Assembly (NCBI GenBank): GCA_964019425.1
Contig: OZ025808.1
Span: 1,054,001-1,118,000, forward strand
Source of the DNA: Flectonema sp. DT1601
Taxonomy: Eukaryota > Euglenozoa > Diplonemea > Diplonemida > Diplonemidae
Direction: 5' to 3'
Length of the DNA: 64,000 nt
Shown piece after piece: positions 55,060 to 64,000 of this stretch. Position 1 is the first letter of the stretch, and every line of letters begins with the position of its first letter. The notes beneath the pieces are model-generated. The model did not search any database, was not told where the DNA came from, and saw only the letters and a program-made list of their open reading frames with translations. The position numbers were made by a program, and so were the translations under genes.

Positions 55060-56253
55060 GTTGATTATCTATTTTATTTCCCTTCTCCCCCCTTTTTTTC
55101 TTTTCTTTCTTCCGATTCTCCCCATTCACTTGTTAGACTGCAGCAACGCAAGAAAATAAATATAAACTAAGATCCCTTTTTTTGTTGTTGCGAGTTAGCA
55201 AGTATTCCCTTCCAGGAGTCTTGTCTGGGTATTGTTACTTTTCAATTATGAACTCGCACTCGCTGAAGGCAGTGCGAATCAAGCAGTTTATGTCTGACTT
55301 CTATCTCCAGGCTGTCGATTGTTTGAAGTGTAAAATAGGAAACAAAAAAAAACTCAAAGAAAAAAATTAAAAAAAGGTTGCTGAAAAATGGCGCTAAGTT
55401 TCCCGATAATGTCCCCCTGTAGCACCACCTCCCACTGGTGAGCCTCTGGGTACTTTGAACTTTCACTTAAATAAACAAAAGTATCCCGTGAGTAGTATTG
55501 CGCAAGCACGCTCCCAGTACCCCAAAGGAAATAAATGATTGCACACTTCTACTTCTTAACTTTACTCACAACCTGTCTCAACTCTTCGACGGTAATACGT
55601 AAAGTAAGATGATTGGTAATTGAAATTGTCCGTTGTTGGGATATCCAAAGAAAATAAATAATTCAAGAACACATAACCCGCTGTCACTCTAACCTGAATT
55701 AAGAAATTAAGCGGTTTTTTTTCTGTGTTTCTGTTCCCCAAAAATACCTCACAAAGAATACTGCTTCACGATGTGATTCTTGTAGTGGACGGAGGTAGAA
55801 TTCACACCGTGTTGAAATTAATTACACAAATGCTGAACAGGAAATGTCTTTTCAATCTTCGATAATAATAACTTTGTGGGTGATGTTGGTAATGGTGGCT
55901 GACAAGTATCCCTGGTGTGGTTTTATTATGATTAATAATGTTGGATAGACTAGGTTCTTTACTGAAAACGAATTAAACAAAAAAAAAAAAAAAAAATTCC
56001 AAGCTTGCTGTAATTGCAAGATGGTTATCTGCACACCCTTATTCATTCACTCGCCTTATTCTGGTTTTCCTCCCTAAAACTATTCTTTTATTTCCACTTT
56101 CTCTTTTTTTTTTTTTTTTTCGTTTTTTTTTTTTGAATTTTTGTTATGTTTTTTTCTCTTTTTAATTTCCCCCCTTTATTTTAAGTCTAAAAAAGAAAGT
56201 ATCTGCACGGAGAGGTTAGAGGTGCAAAGAAAGAAAGAAAGTCTGAAGAGAAC

Positions 56254-56284
<31 letters not shown>

Positions 56285-56989
56285 GTACGCAGTTGGAAGG
56301 CGTTGTATCTTCTGAAATGTGTTCTCTCCACAATTACTTGGGTCTTCATGGAAGCTAGACGCTTGTTGAGTCACAACTCGTTAAGTATTGTACTTTCCTT
56401 TGCTATATGACACAGCATTGGAGGTACCGGTTTGCCTTTGAATCTTAAATGACAAAGTTAAGTCTTCGTCCCGAGAAATATTATTTCTTCGCGGCTACTG
56501 AATTACTTCTTCATCGCTTTTTGATGGGATCTTTCTGTGTTTCTTGTGGTAGTCAAAAAAAACATTTATTTGAGTAAAACTCATTAAGTGACAGATATCA
56601 GATCAGTGAAGCACTTAGCCGCTGATTGTTTCCGTTGATTACTTGTGGTAAGTCAAACTTACCTGACACAGTCCCTTCATGCATGAAACGGTATTCAGAT
56701 ACAGTCGAGAATAGTGTTTTCCCAGTAATTTTGGTGAGACCGTTCACGTTCAGCCATTCAATACTATTTTTTCCCCCCTCTTTTTTTTTTTTTTTTTTTT
56801 TTTTCCCCTTTCCACACAAATAAGTACGTTTGTTCACTACGAGCCTAAGCCGAGCAATTGTACTTTTTTTTTTCTTCTTTTTTTTTTTTTTTTATTATCA
56901 AAATCGAATGTTTTATTATTTGAAGACACCAACACAAAAATAGTTTATTAAATTATGTCTCTCAAAACAGTAAGACAAGAGTACACAAC
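55060..56989. other. intergenic, homopolymer-rich
   Basis: 1.93 kb with no credible gene. Long A run at about 56254-56282 and T runs near 56106-56140, 56781-56804 and 56866-56893. CTCAAAACAG ends at 56970, 20 nt before the next ATG. Confidence 0.55.
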
Positions 56990-57970
56990 ATGTCATGGCA
57001 ACCCAGTATGAAACCAATCAGGAGGAGTAAGTCAGCCTTCACAGTTTCTTTTGAACCTGATGATAGAAGCGTATCAACAGCAGGTATGGATGGTAAAATT
57101 ATTTCATTCGATTGGAAGATTGGAAGATCAACAAGTGAAACAACGATCGGTCTAAAGAATGATGGCGGTGATGTAATTCCGATAACATGTTCTAAGAATG
57201 TACCTGGATCAAGAGGGTTGATATTAATTGCGAGATCGAATGGAACAATTGTCAAATGGGATCTCAAAGATAACAATCCGACTGCAACTTGGACAGAACC
57301 TGATAATAATATTTATGCTATCGCTGCTCAAAGAGACCAACAAGGTGTTCACTTTGCTTCTGCTGGTCAAGATGGTAACATTCGACTTTATGATATCACT
57401 AATTCTGATCCTATCCGAACACTGAATAGCGGAACTACATTTGAAGCATTGACTCACGCTGTTAGAACTTACTGCTTGCGTTGGTCAAAGAAGCATCCAT
57501 CAATGTTACTGTCAGGTGGTTGGGATGGTGTTAAGATTTGGGATACTCGAGGGAAGACTCCCTTAGTACGCAATATTTCAGGTCCCCAAATAACTGGAGA
57601 ATCAGTAGACTGGTTTCAATCAGGTATTCTCGCAGCCAGTCATCGTCCAGCAGACCAAGTTGAGTTGTTTGATATTGGATCTGGACTGAAGCTTCCAGCA
57701 GCTGAAGATCTGTCACTTCCATTTCTACCAAACTGTCTTCAGGTAAGTAAAGTGTCTCATAGTCTGTTTGCTGTTGGTGGTGATGGAGGTACTTCTGCGA
57801 CATTAAATCATTCTGCCGTTGTTTGTAATAAATCTTTCAAACAAGTTGGTTCTGTTCCAAAAAGCCAATCAACCCATGCTTTCCACTGCTGTGATTTCAA
57901 TCATCAAGATACTGCTGTCGCTTTTGGTGACGGGGCAGGATATCTTCACGTTCTCGAATATAAAAAATGA
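56990..57970 (+). CDS. WD40-repeat beta-propeller protein
   Basis: Encodes 326 residues, all beta-propeller, with no other domain. Recognisable WD-like blades: V-S-T-A-G-M-D-G-K-I-I-S-F-D-W (about 28-42), N-G-T-I-V-K-W-D-L, F-A-S-A-G-Q-D-G-N-I-R-L-Y-D-I, L-L-S-G-G-W-D-G-V-K-I-W-D-T-R (about 175-190), and weaker blades near the C-terminus. Six or seven blades are expected. Scaffolding role; partner unknown. A USP12/46-type enzyme occurs nearby and those enzymes use WD40 activators, but this protein is shorter than WDR48/WDR20 and proximity is not evidence of partnership here. Confidence 0.88.
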   Translation: MSWQPSMKPIRRSKSAFTVSFEPDDRSVSTAGMDGKIISFDWKIGRSTSETTIGLKNDGGDVIPITCSKNVPGSRGLILIARSNGTIVKWDLKDNNPTATWTEPDNNIYAIAAQRDQQGVHFASAGQDGNIRLYDITNSDPIRTLNSGTTFEALTHAVRTYCLRWSKKHPSMLLSGGWDGVKIWDTRGKTPLVRNISGPQITGESVDWFQSGILAASHRPADQVELFDIGSGLKLPAAEDLSLPFLPNCLQVSKVSHSLFAVGGDGGTSATLNHSAVVCNKSFKQVGSVPKSQSTHAFHCCDFNHQDTAVAFGDGAGYLHVLEYKK

Positions 57971-58131
57971 AAGGAGGAAGGGAAAAAAAAAAAAGAAACA
58001 AAGCGATCTATTTACACTTTCTTTTTATTATTTTATGTTTCCTAAATATGTAGTCTAACCAGATGGGTGATAAGTTAATTCAGACTGTTTACTTCGTTGA
58101 TATGTTCCCTTAACAGTCTTAATTAATAAAT

Positions 58132-58903
58132 ATGTTTGGAACTGAATTGCTGCCAACTGTGTTGGTTGAAGAGACACAGCCGGGACCTCTTCTAACTTTT
58201 CAACGAATTTTGTTTAGAACAAATGAGAGGGCTGATTATCCACATGCAGTTGAGTTGTTGACTGCGATTTTCTTTTTTTTTATGTGGGTAGTTCTTAGGA
58301 AAATTGCGTTTTCAGGATTTTTGTTGCGGTGGGCGAGGAAGTTGGGAGCACCTGACGAGCTTGTTGAATATAAATGGTCAGTTTTAGTATGGAATGGAAT
58401 ATTTCATACCTGGAGTACTATTTGGTTACTCGATTGGCTACCAAGACACAGATGGTACGTTCACACTGAGTGGTTGTGGGAAAACATCGGTTCTGCTAAT
58501 TCACAAAAAATGGAATTAGAAATGAAGTGTTTCTACACTCTCCAATTAGGATACCATCTTCAGTCCATCGTCTGGCACGCAATTGAAGATCGCAGACCTG
58601 ACTTCATCACAATGATGGTCCATCATTTTGTAACAGTTGCTCTTATTGTTGGTTCTTACTGCTTCACTTATTGTAGAATTGGAATGCTTGTACTTCTTGT
58701 TCACGATTCTTCTGATGTTTTTGTTTGTATTTGTAAAGCATCTCATATGTGTGGTTGGAAGAAGGTTTCTCACACAGCATTTGTCTTTATGGTTACTATT
58801 TGGTTTTACACTAGACTGTACCTTTACCCTGTGTGGGTTATTGGATCAACGTGGTCGTTCCCAGAGGTGTGTTGCTTTTTTGTTTTTAGTGGAGAAGTTT
58901 TTC

Positions 58904-58940
<37 letters not shown>

Positions 58941-59158
58941 AGAGTCACCGCTACGGATTTACTTGGTCGCTATTCGTGTTTCTAATGAGTATTTTATTCG
59001 TACTTCATATTTGGTGGTTTCATTTGTTTATTAAAATAGCAACTGGAATTGCAAAACACGGATCTGGAAAGGACTTAACTGAAACAAAGGAGGCTCAAGA
59101 AGACTTAAAAAGATCTTTTAACAAGAAAGACCTAAGCCCACCTAACAGCGAAGTATAG
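58132..59158 (+). CDS. TLC-domain protein, ceramide synthase (LAG1/LASS) like, two exons
   Basis: Exons 58132-58866 and 58943-59158, 316 residues. The 76-nt intron (GTGTGT... A29 run ...AACAG) lies between GAG and AGT in phase 0. It must be removed to reach the conserved last helix (LHIWWFHLFIK), which is in a different frame. TLC signatures: Y-H-L-Q-S-I-V-W-H, R-P-D-F-I-T-M-M-V-H-H-F-V-T (the LAG1 R-x-D-F-x-x-M-x-x-H-H motif), L-V-L-L-V-H-D-S-S-D-V-F and K-A-S-H-M. These match ceramide synthases, which N-acylate sphingoid bases in the ER; the H-H and D-x-S-D are the usual catalytic positions. The tail is charged and acidic/basic. Confidence 0.92.
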
Positions 59159-60600
59159 TAACCCGCAGCATGAACAGCTTGTGAACTTTATATTATGAAA
59201 CCTTGTGTGTCTTATCAGGAGGCCTTTATGCAATGGTGGGGTAGGTATCAATAAAAAAAAAAACTGGGGAAAAAAAAAAAAAAAAAAGAAATAGAGCTAA
59301 ATACAGAACATAGAATGGGAATGAATAGCCAGTATGCCAGAGGAGAAGGGATTTTGTTTCGTTAGAAAAAAGAGAAAATGGGGAGGGGCAAAAAGAAAAA
59401 AAAAGAAAGAAAGAAAAAGTTGATATCAAAATGTAACAAGAAATAGCGGTCAGAAAGAGATATATCTTACTTCATGTTCCATATGCGAGGAAAGTAATGG
59501 CGGCAGCTGTTATTTTCCTTTAATCGAAGTGGGCTGCCAATAAATTGTTTTTTGTTTTGTTTTTTTTTTATAGTTATCTATCTTCTCTTCGCTATCTTTT
59601 TTAACACGAAAACATATTGAGAAAAAAAGTTTTGTGTGTGCGTTACAAACTGTTAATTTTGTTCTTCTGCTCCATTCTGCTTTGTGATGAATATTGCCTT
59701 TCTTTTCTTTTTTCCTCTTTTTTTTTTTTAAACCCCTCAATTCTGAAAGAATCCGTGCAGTCAATTTATCAGCTTTACTAGAATGAGTGCACCAAAACCT
59801 TAATCTAGGAGGGGGGGGAAAAAACAATTGCGAGACGAAATCTGAGTATCTAAGAAACCGGAAAGTAGTGGTGGCAGCGTTATTTTAGTATTCATTTTTT
59901 GTTCAGTACTGACATTATGCGAACAAGGCCTCCCTATTTTTTCCCCTCCGAGATAGATCTTTTCGTATCGCAATAAATCCCCATTGTTTTTTTTCTTTTT
60001 AAAAAAAATATTTCCGCCACACCCACTCAAATAAAAAAAATAAAAAAAATAAAAGAGTGAGCGAGGAAATAGTATTGGGGTGGTGTTTGTTAATGTGATC
60101 GAGGGTCTAATAGCTTTTCCAAAATGTTTTTTTTTTGCATTTAACAAGTATTGTAAGAACGAAAAAGAATGTTGGCAGCACACGTAAACCTCCTTTAGCT
60201 TTATCAGTTTAAGTCGGTTCACGGTTTTCGTGCAAACAAAAAATCACAGTGTTATATTATTATTTTCTGTATAGTTGAAGATAAAGCCAATTCTTTTTTC
60301 CCCTTCCTTTTTTAAAAGAGACCCACCAGATCGTTTCTCCTCACTGTACCGAATCTAACACGGTACTTTCTAAATGGTATTGTCACTGCGTGCTTAACAA
60401 GATGAAGTATTTGTTATGTTTCGTGAGTAATATTATGCTGGTGACATGTTCCGCTTTAACCGTTGGTGTTTCTTTTTTCTCCTGTCGTTGTTCGTCTGGC
60501 TCCCATTAAAGTCCGAAAAGGAATGATATTAACTTTGTGAGTGTACATCACACTTTTTTTGTCTCTTGTGCAGTTGCTTTGGTGAGAGTTCTAGCATTAA

Positions 60601-60632
<32 letters not shown>

Positions 60633-61290
60633 ACTTCTCTCTGACGCATATGTTTATTTTTAATTCAGTGGTTTGCGGGATCTCATACTCGGCAATTTCA
60701 ACATCAATGAAGCCACAGCACAGAGAGGTCATTTCCAAGATCATTCTGGAATCGGAGTAGTTGAGCATTCTCGCTTCTTACTTGCTCACGGCAAGCTACG
60801 TTTTTTATCGTGATGCGTGTTCTGCATTGTTATCCTACCTTATGGAAAAAATGGAAACAGAACAACGCGTCGGGTTTTCTTCTTTTTCAAGTTTCTTTTT
60901 TGCTTTTCTTTTACGCTTTTTACGCAGAGGGTTATCAGGGATGAATTAGAGACATGAGTTGGTACGACTGCACTGTAACGGAGTGAAAGAATTACAAAAG
61001 AAAAAAGGAAAAAAAGGAGAGATAAAACGAAGTGAGGCACATCGAAGATGCATTTCTGCTTCCATTTTCCCGTTCTTAAACTTCCAGTGCGCGAGGCTGC
61101 TATCCGTTTGGCAGTAATAATCTTAACTTGAAACCGAGGGAAGCTCTTGAGAAAGCAACCTGTAGATGAAATGAACGAAAAATAAAAAAATAAAAAAACA
61201 CTACAGAAGAACTTGCAAAACATTCTTTATCACAAAAGGTCCTGACCCATCTCCCCTGGCATCCTATATTTCCTGAATTCCGTTGGCATT

Positions 61291-61326
<36 letters not shown>

Positions 61327-61559
61327 TGTTTGATTTCTTGCTAGATAAGCCGGTCAGGGACATCAATTCCCCATCTTTTGGTTTAATTTTGTTGAATAAT
61401 TCATTAAATAATATTTCTTATACGAGACTACAATATGTTAATGTCGCCTGTTAAAGGTCGTTGAGTGCATTCCGGTAGATGGGTTTTGAGGAAGTTTTTT
61501 TTTCTCCTCCATTTTTCGATCTCAGATCTCTTCTCGGGGGGGGGGGGGGGGGGGGAAAT
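59159..61559. other. 2.4-kb intergenic region, no gene seen
   Basis: Homopolymer-rich (A run about 59272-59287, T run about 60601-60624, T run about 61297-61325). All small frames on both strands are short and low-complexity. It ends in a G20 tract (61536-61555). Confidence 0.55.
61536..61555 (+). repeat. G20 homopolymer 4 nt upstream of a start codon
   Basis: Twenty consecutive G bases followed by AAAT and the ATG at 61560. The tract lies between an acceptor-like TCTCAG (ending about 61525) and the start, so it would be in the mature 5' leader. Confidence 0.85.
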
Positions 61560-62069
61560 ATGCCCCGGAAGCTTAGCTTTGTGATAGTGGCTTTGCTTCT
61601 CACTGGTCTGTCTTCTGCGAAAATTGGAGATTTCGCAAGTTGGAAGGTCTCGCATAGAAAGTCATACGAGAGTGCGAATGAAGAAATTACTGCTCAAAAT
61701 AATTTTGAGAAGAACTCTCAGTACCTATTAGATAACGACATAGCTGAAGCTCTGGTTGAAAAAGGTGGTTGGGTTATGTTTAAGAAAGTAGCTTATTCTA
61801 CTGACCAGCCTGAAACAGTTTTCATCGAAATTTGCGACAGCATTTTAAAACCCGATCTCCTTGAAGAAGACTTTCCGATGGAAGAAATACTGAAATCTAA
61901 TTATTCTTCACTAGCTGGTGTTGGCGACTCTCTGAGTTCTGATCAATTTCGTAAAACTGCTGCTTTCGCTTCGACAACTCTGCTGTCTCTTCTAATTCCA
62001 CAAAGTACGAGATTAGTATTAATTGCGTACTTGTTTACTTTACTGGTAACTGTCATCAGTCTTCATTAA
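61560..62069 (+). CDS. stand-alone I29 (cathepsin propeptide) domain protein, secreted and membrane-anchored
   Basis: Encodes 169 residues. I prefer the ATG at 61560, because the upstream in-frame extension reads through G20 as poly-Gly. A hydrophobic signal peptide (about 5-22) comes first. Next is F-A-S-W-K-V-S-H-R-K-S-Y-E-S-A-N-E-E, then F-E-K-N and Q-Y-L. This is the spacing of the papain-family propeptide (ERFNIN-type, with the Arg and last Asn replaced), but no protease domain follows. The remainder is helical and acidic. The last about 20 residues are hydrophobic with almost no tail, suggesting a GPI signal or membrane anchor. By analogy to CTLA-2 and insect propeptide-like inhibitors, it may block cathepsin L-type proteases; this is inference. 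Confidence 0.75.
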   Translation: MPRKLSFVIVALLLTGLSSAKIGDFASWKVSHRKSYESANEEITAQNNFEKNSQYLLDNDIAEALVEKGGWVMFKKVAYSTDQPETVFIEICDSILKPDLLEEDFPMEEILKSNYSSLAGVGDSLSSDQFRKTAAFASTTLLSLLIPQSTRLVLIAYLFTLLVTVISLH

Positions 62070-62332
62070 GTCTTCAACTGACTTCTCGTCTAAGTAATAA
62101 GATCAACTGACTATGAGGTGACTTTAAGGATATTTATTATCTCACAGACCGTACCAATGACGTCTACTACTAGTGAGTGCTTAGTTTGACTTATCGGAAT
62201 TAGAAAAGACGACAACAGACTTCAGACACTCGATACTCGCTAGTTTTGTAACATTGCGAAATCCTTTTTTTTTTTTAATAAACACAATTGATATCCCGTC
62301 AGAGAATCTTACTATTCTTTCTTTGATTTTCC

Positions 62333-62334
62333 AG
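62333..62334 (+). other. probable trans-splice acceptor AG for the methyltransferase gene
   Basis: CTTTGATTTTCCAG ends at 62334, 23 nt before the ATG at 62357; textbook polypyrimidine tract. Confidence 0.45.
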
Positions 62335-62356
62335 TGAATCCGAGAGACTAACTGAG

Positions 62357-63097
62357 ATGGCAGGTATTAAGTATTCCTTATACCAAAAGGCTTTGCAATC
62401 ACCTGTTCAGGTGTGTGAACTACTTCGAGGAGCCTACGGGATTGAAGTCGGTGGATATCCAACTGTATTACGTGAAGACTTCGCAGGAAGTGGTCTAATA
62501 AGCAATACTTGGGTATCAAGTGGTGGAGGTACATCAATAATGGTTGATAATGATAAAGTTCCAATGGAATGGGGAAAACTTAATAACAATAACAGTAATA
62601 ACGAATCCAATTCCATACAAATTATCGAATCAGACGTTGCTGAGGTGACAACCCGATCTGACGTCACTTGCGCTTTAAACTTCAGTTGGTGTGCACTTCA
62701 CGATGATGATGTTTTAATAAATTATTTTAAAGTTTTGAAAAATTCAACAGACCTATTTATGCTTGATCTGTACGGAGGTAAATCTGCTTATGCAGAGTCA
62801 GAATGGGAATCAGAATCTCATGTTTGGAAACACAGCAGTTGGAATCCAACATCTCAGTTGGTTAAAGCAACTGTTTCATTTCCATCTCACAACCTCTCAG
62901 ATGTGTTTCAGTACCATTGGAGATTACGATCGATGTCTCACACGATTTCTTTATTACAAGAAGCTGGTTTCACATCTTGTAGAGTTTGGATGGAAGACAG
63001 AACCGAATCAGGAGTTGGAACCAGAGCCATTCGATCTGTTGATCCACTAGATGTTGAAACGATTCCGTATTGGTGTGTTTATATATCTGCTGTGTAA
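62357..63097 (+). CDS. SAM-dependent class I methyltransferase, unknown target
   Basis: Encodes 246 residues. The opening Y-Q-K-A-L-Q-S-P and the motif V-L-R-E-D-F-A-G-S-G (about 36-46), followed by a D-N-D-K-V-P-M-E-W-G loop, match a family of small bacterial and eukaryotic methyltransferases. Their motif I is LREDFCGTA and motif II is D-I-D-x-x-P-L-x-W-G. A second beta-strand acid (MLDLYGG) and a motif-like FSWC segment follow. An Asn/Ser-rich insert (about 77-88) lies between motif II and the next strand. The substrate is unknown. It lies about 290 nt downstream of the I29 gene and about 200 nt upstream of the next. Confidence 0.82.
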   Translation: MAGIKYSLYQKALQSPVQVCELLRGAYGIEVGGYPTVLREDFAGSGLISNTWVSSGGGTSIMVDNDKVPMEWGKLNNNNSNNESNSIQIIESDVAEVTTRSDVTCALNFSWCALHDDDVLINYFKVLKNSTDLFMLDLYGGKSAYAESEWESESHVWKHSSWNPTSQLVKATVSFPSHNLSDVFQYHWRLRSMSHTISLLQEAGFTSCRVWMEDRTESGVGTRAIRSVDPLDVETIPYWCVYISAV

Positions 63098-63301
63098 GTA
63101 GAACAGTTTTGATCAATCTGAACTTACTAATGAAGACAAACAGAACAACTTTTTATTAACTTCAGTAAGTTCACTTCCTATTAAACAGCAACATGATGAC
63201 ATTAGAATTAGATATCTGATCATTACTTTTTATATTACTGTTGGTTGGGTTGGTTGACTTCAAAATTGATAAACAGCTGGGTCATCCTAAACCAGAATAA
63301 G

Positions 63302-63646
63302 ATGCCGAAAAAACCAGCAGCTGGTCCATGGAACGTACGACTTCCTAAAGTCGATGATGATATAATTGATCCAAAGATACATAAGAAAGCTTATAAAGTA
63401 ATTCATGGTGAGTCTCGTATAATCTGTAAACTTGGTGATGCCTGCACCTGCAGAGCTTCAGCTTATTATGAAGTCAGTCGAATGTTCGCATGTAACAACG
63501 CTGTCGCAAAAGATGGTATTTGGACCCATCCGTGGGCATTGAGATTCCCAGTTACTTTAGTCTGTTTGGGAGTTGGTTGGATGTTTTACAAGAGACTGAG
63601 CCCAAAAAAGGAAAAGATGTCAGGGTACCATCCAGACACTTGGTAG
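63302..63646 (+). CDS. small Cys-rich single-pass membrane protein, unknown
   Basis: Encodes 114 residues from the ATG at 63302, which follows two AACAG/CCAG acceptors (63276, 63295); the longer in-frame start at 63245 lies before them. It starts M-P-K-K-P-A-A-G-P-W and has C-K-L-G-D-A-C-T-C and a further C-N-N near residue 70. A hydrophobic helix follows (about 82-98) and then a Lys-rich tail. The Cys pattern and single helix are compatible with a mitochondrial inner-membrane or intermembrane-space protein, such as a lineage-specific respiratory subunit, but I cannot identify it. Confidence 0.65.
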   Translation: MPKKPAAGPWNVRLPKVDDDIIDPKIHKKAYKVIHGESRIICKLGDACTCRASAYYEVSRMFACNNAVAKDGIWTHPWALRFPVTLVCLGVGWMFYKRLSPKKEKMSGYHPDTW

Positions 63647-63818
63647 TCATCTGGTTGTGAATATCAGTAAAGAGAATATCAACTCTTTGTTTTAATATTA
63701 TTGTAATCAAACTATCACCCACTGTGGTAGTTTAAGTGGCCTTCAACGGGGTGTTGTTGTTACTGTTCGTTCTGTTATTATGTCCATTGGTAAACTATTA
63801 TCATTTCCCCCCCTCTTC

Positions 63819-63820
63819 AG
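63819..63820 (+). other. probable trans-splice acceptor AG for the last gene
   Basis: TTTCCCCCCCTCTTCAG ends at 63820, 27 nt before the ATG at 63847. Confidence 0.4.
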
Positions 63821-63846
63821 TTTCCTCCCAATAGTTATGAACAGTT

Positions 63847-64000
63847 ATGTCGCAGTCATCCGGGTGGAGTAGCCAGCCGCCCAGTAATATAAATGTGCCT
63901 TCCCAACAGCGGCAGCCGGGTCCGCCTCCCCCTCAGGAGCAACAACAACTTCATGGGCCTGCACCACATCACTTTTCACAGCAGCATCATAGAGATCATC
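63847..64000 (+). CDS. Gln/Pro-rich protein, 5' part only (cut by window end)
   Basis: From the ATG at 63847 the frame is open for 51 codons to the window end. The peptide begins MSQSSGWSSQPPSNINVPSQ and continues with PPPPQEQQQ and His/Gln-rich stretches, so a disordered N-terminus is visible and nothing can be said about the rest. An earlier ATG at 63836 runs into a stop within 12 codons. Confidence 0.6.
   Translation, partial: MSQSSGWSSQPPSNINVPSQQRQPGPPPPQEQQQLHGPAPHHFSQQHHRDH

Noticed and set aside
57224-57457. Antisense frame over the WD40 gene
   Set aside because: Shadow of a real coding region with no independent support.
8530-61325. Poly(A) runs as tails of retroposed elements
   Set aside because: No reverse transcriptase, no repeated body sequence upstream of the runs, and equally many poly(T) runs on the same strand.

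Overview
This is a eukaryotic nuclear window. About 25 protein-coding genes lie head to tail, every one on the + strand, and no convincing gene lies on the other strand. Genes are compact. The gaps are AT-rich and packed with homopolymer A and T runs (up to about 34 nt), while coding exons have almost none. Nearly every start codon sits about 5-70 nt downstream of a pyrimidine-AG acceptor that has no obvious partner donor. Several genes also carry ordinary GT-AG introns of 65-98 nt. One-way gene order plus lone acceptors suggests polycistronic transcription with spliced-leader trans-splicing, as in Euglenozoa or the dinoflagellate/perkinsid lineage. The introns argue against a typical trypanosomatid. 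A diplonemid-like or other euglenozoan protist is my best guess, unproven from sequence alone.

Layout: 1-7430, 3' part of a giant surface protein with repeated CxxC modules; 7.6-8.4 kb, a four-pass membrane protein; 9.7-10.1 kb, a small basic protein; 10.4-12.4 kb, a FYVE-kinase-pseudokinase; 13.3-14.4 kb, pinin; 14.9-17.0 kb, a fused LeuC-LeuD isopropylmalate isomerase; 18.3-20.9 kb, a membrane protein with two degenerate cyclase domains; 22.0-22.8 kb, an L-xylulose reductase-like SDR ending in a PTS1-like tripeptide; 23.6-26.1 kb, an unknown helical protein; 26.3-28.1 kb, an internally repeated polytopic membrane protein with a hidden last exon; 30.0-31.0 kb, a DMT transporter; 32.1-35.2 kb, a five-exon EF-hand protein; 35.5-40.5 kb, a six-exon ankyrin plus polytopic membrane protein.

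After a 3 kb gene-free region come a SET protein (43.5 kb), an F-box/cyclin fusion (44.9 kb), a USP12/46-like deubiquitinase (48.8 kb), an unknown two-exon protein (50.9 kb), a membrane-anchored prolyl 4-hydroxylase (52.2 kb) and a possible small spliced gene (53.4 kb). At 54.3-55.0 kb are four diverged copies of a roughly 105-nt unit that looks like a structured RNA; this is the most unusual object in the window. Then follow a WD40 protein (57.0 kb), a two-exon ceramide synthase-like TLC protein (58.1 kb), a stand-alone I29 protease-propeptide protein with a G20 tract just before its ATG (61.6 kb), a methyltransferase (62.4 kb), a small Cys-rich membrane protein (63.3 kb) and the start of a Q/P-rich protein cut by the window end.

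Neighbours do not form one pathway, as expected for polycistronic units whose members are unrelated. Themes are surface and membrane proteins, signalling (kinase, cyclase, EF-hand), protein turnover (F-box/cyclin, USP) and metabolism. I saw no tRNA, rRNA, CRISPR or transposon/retroelement coding sequence.
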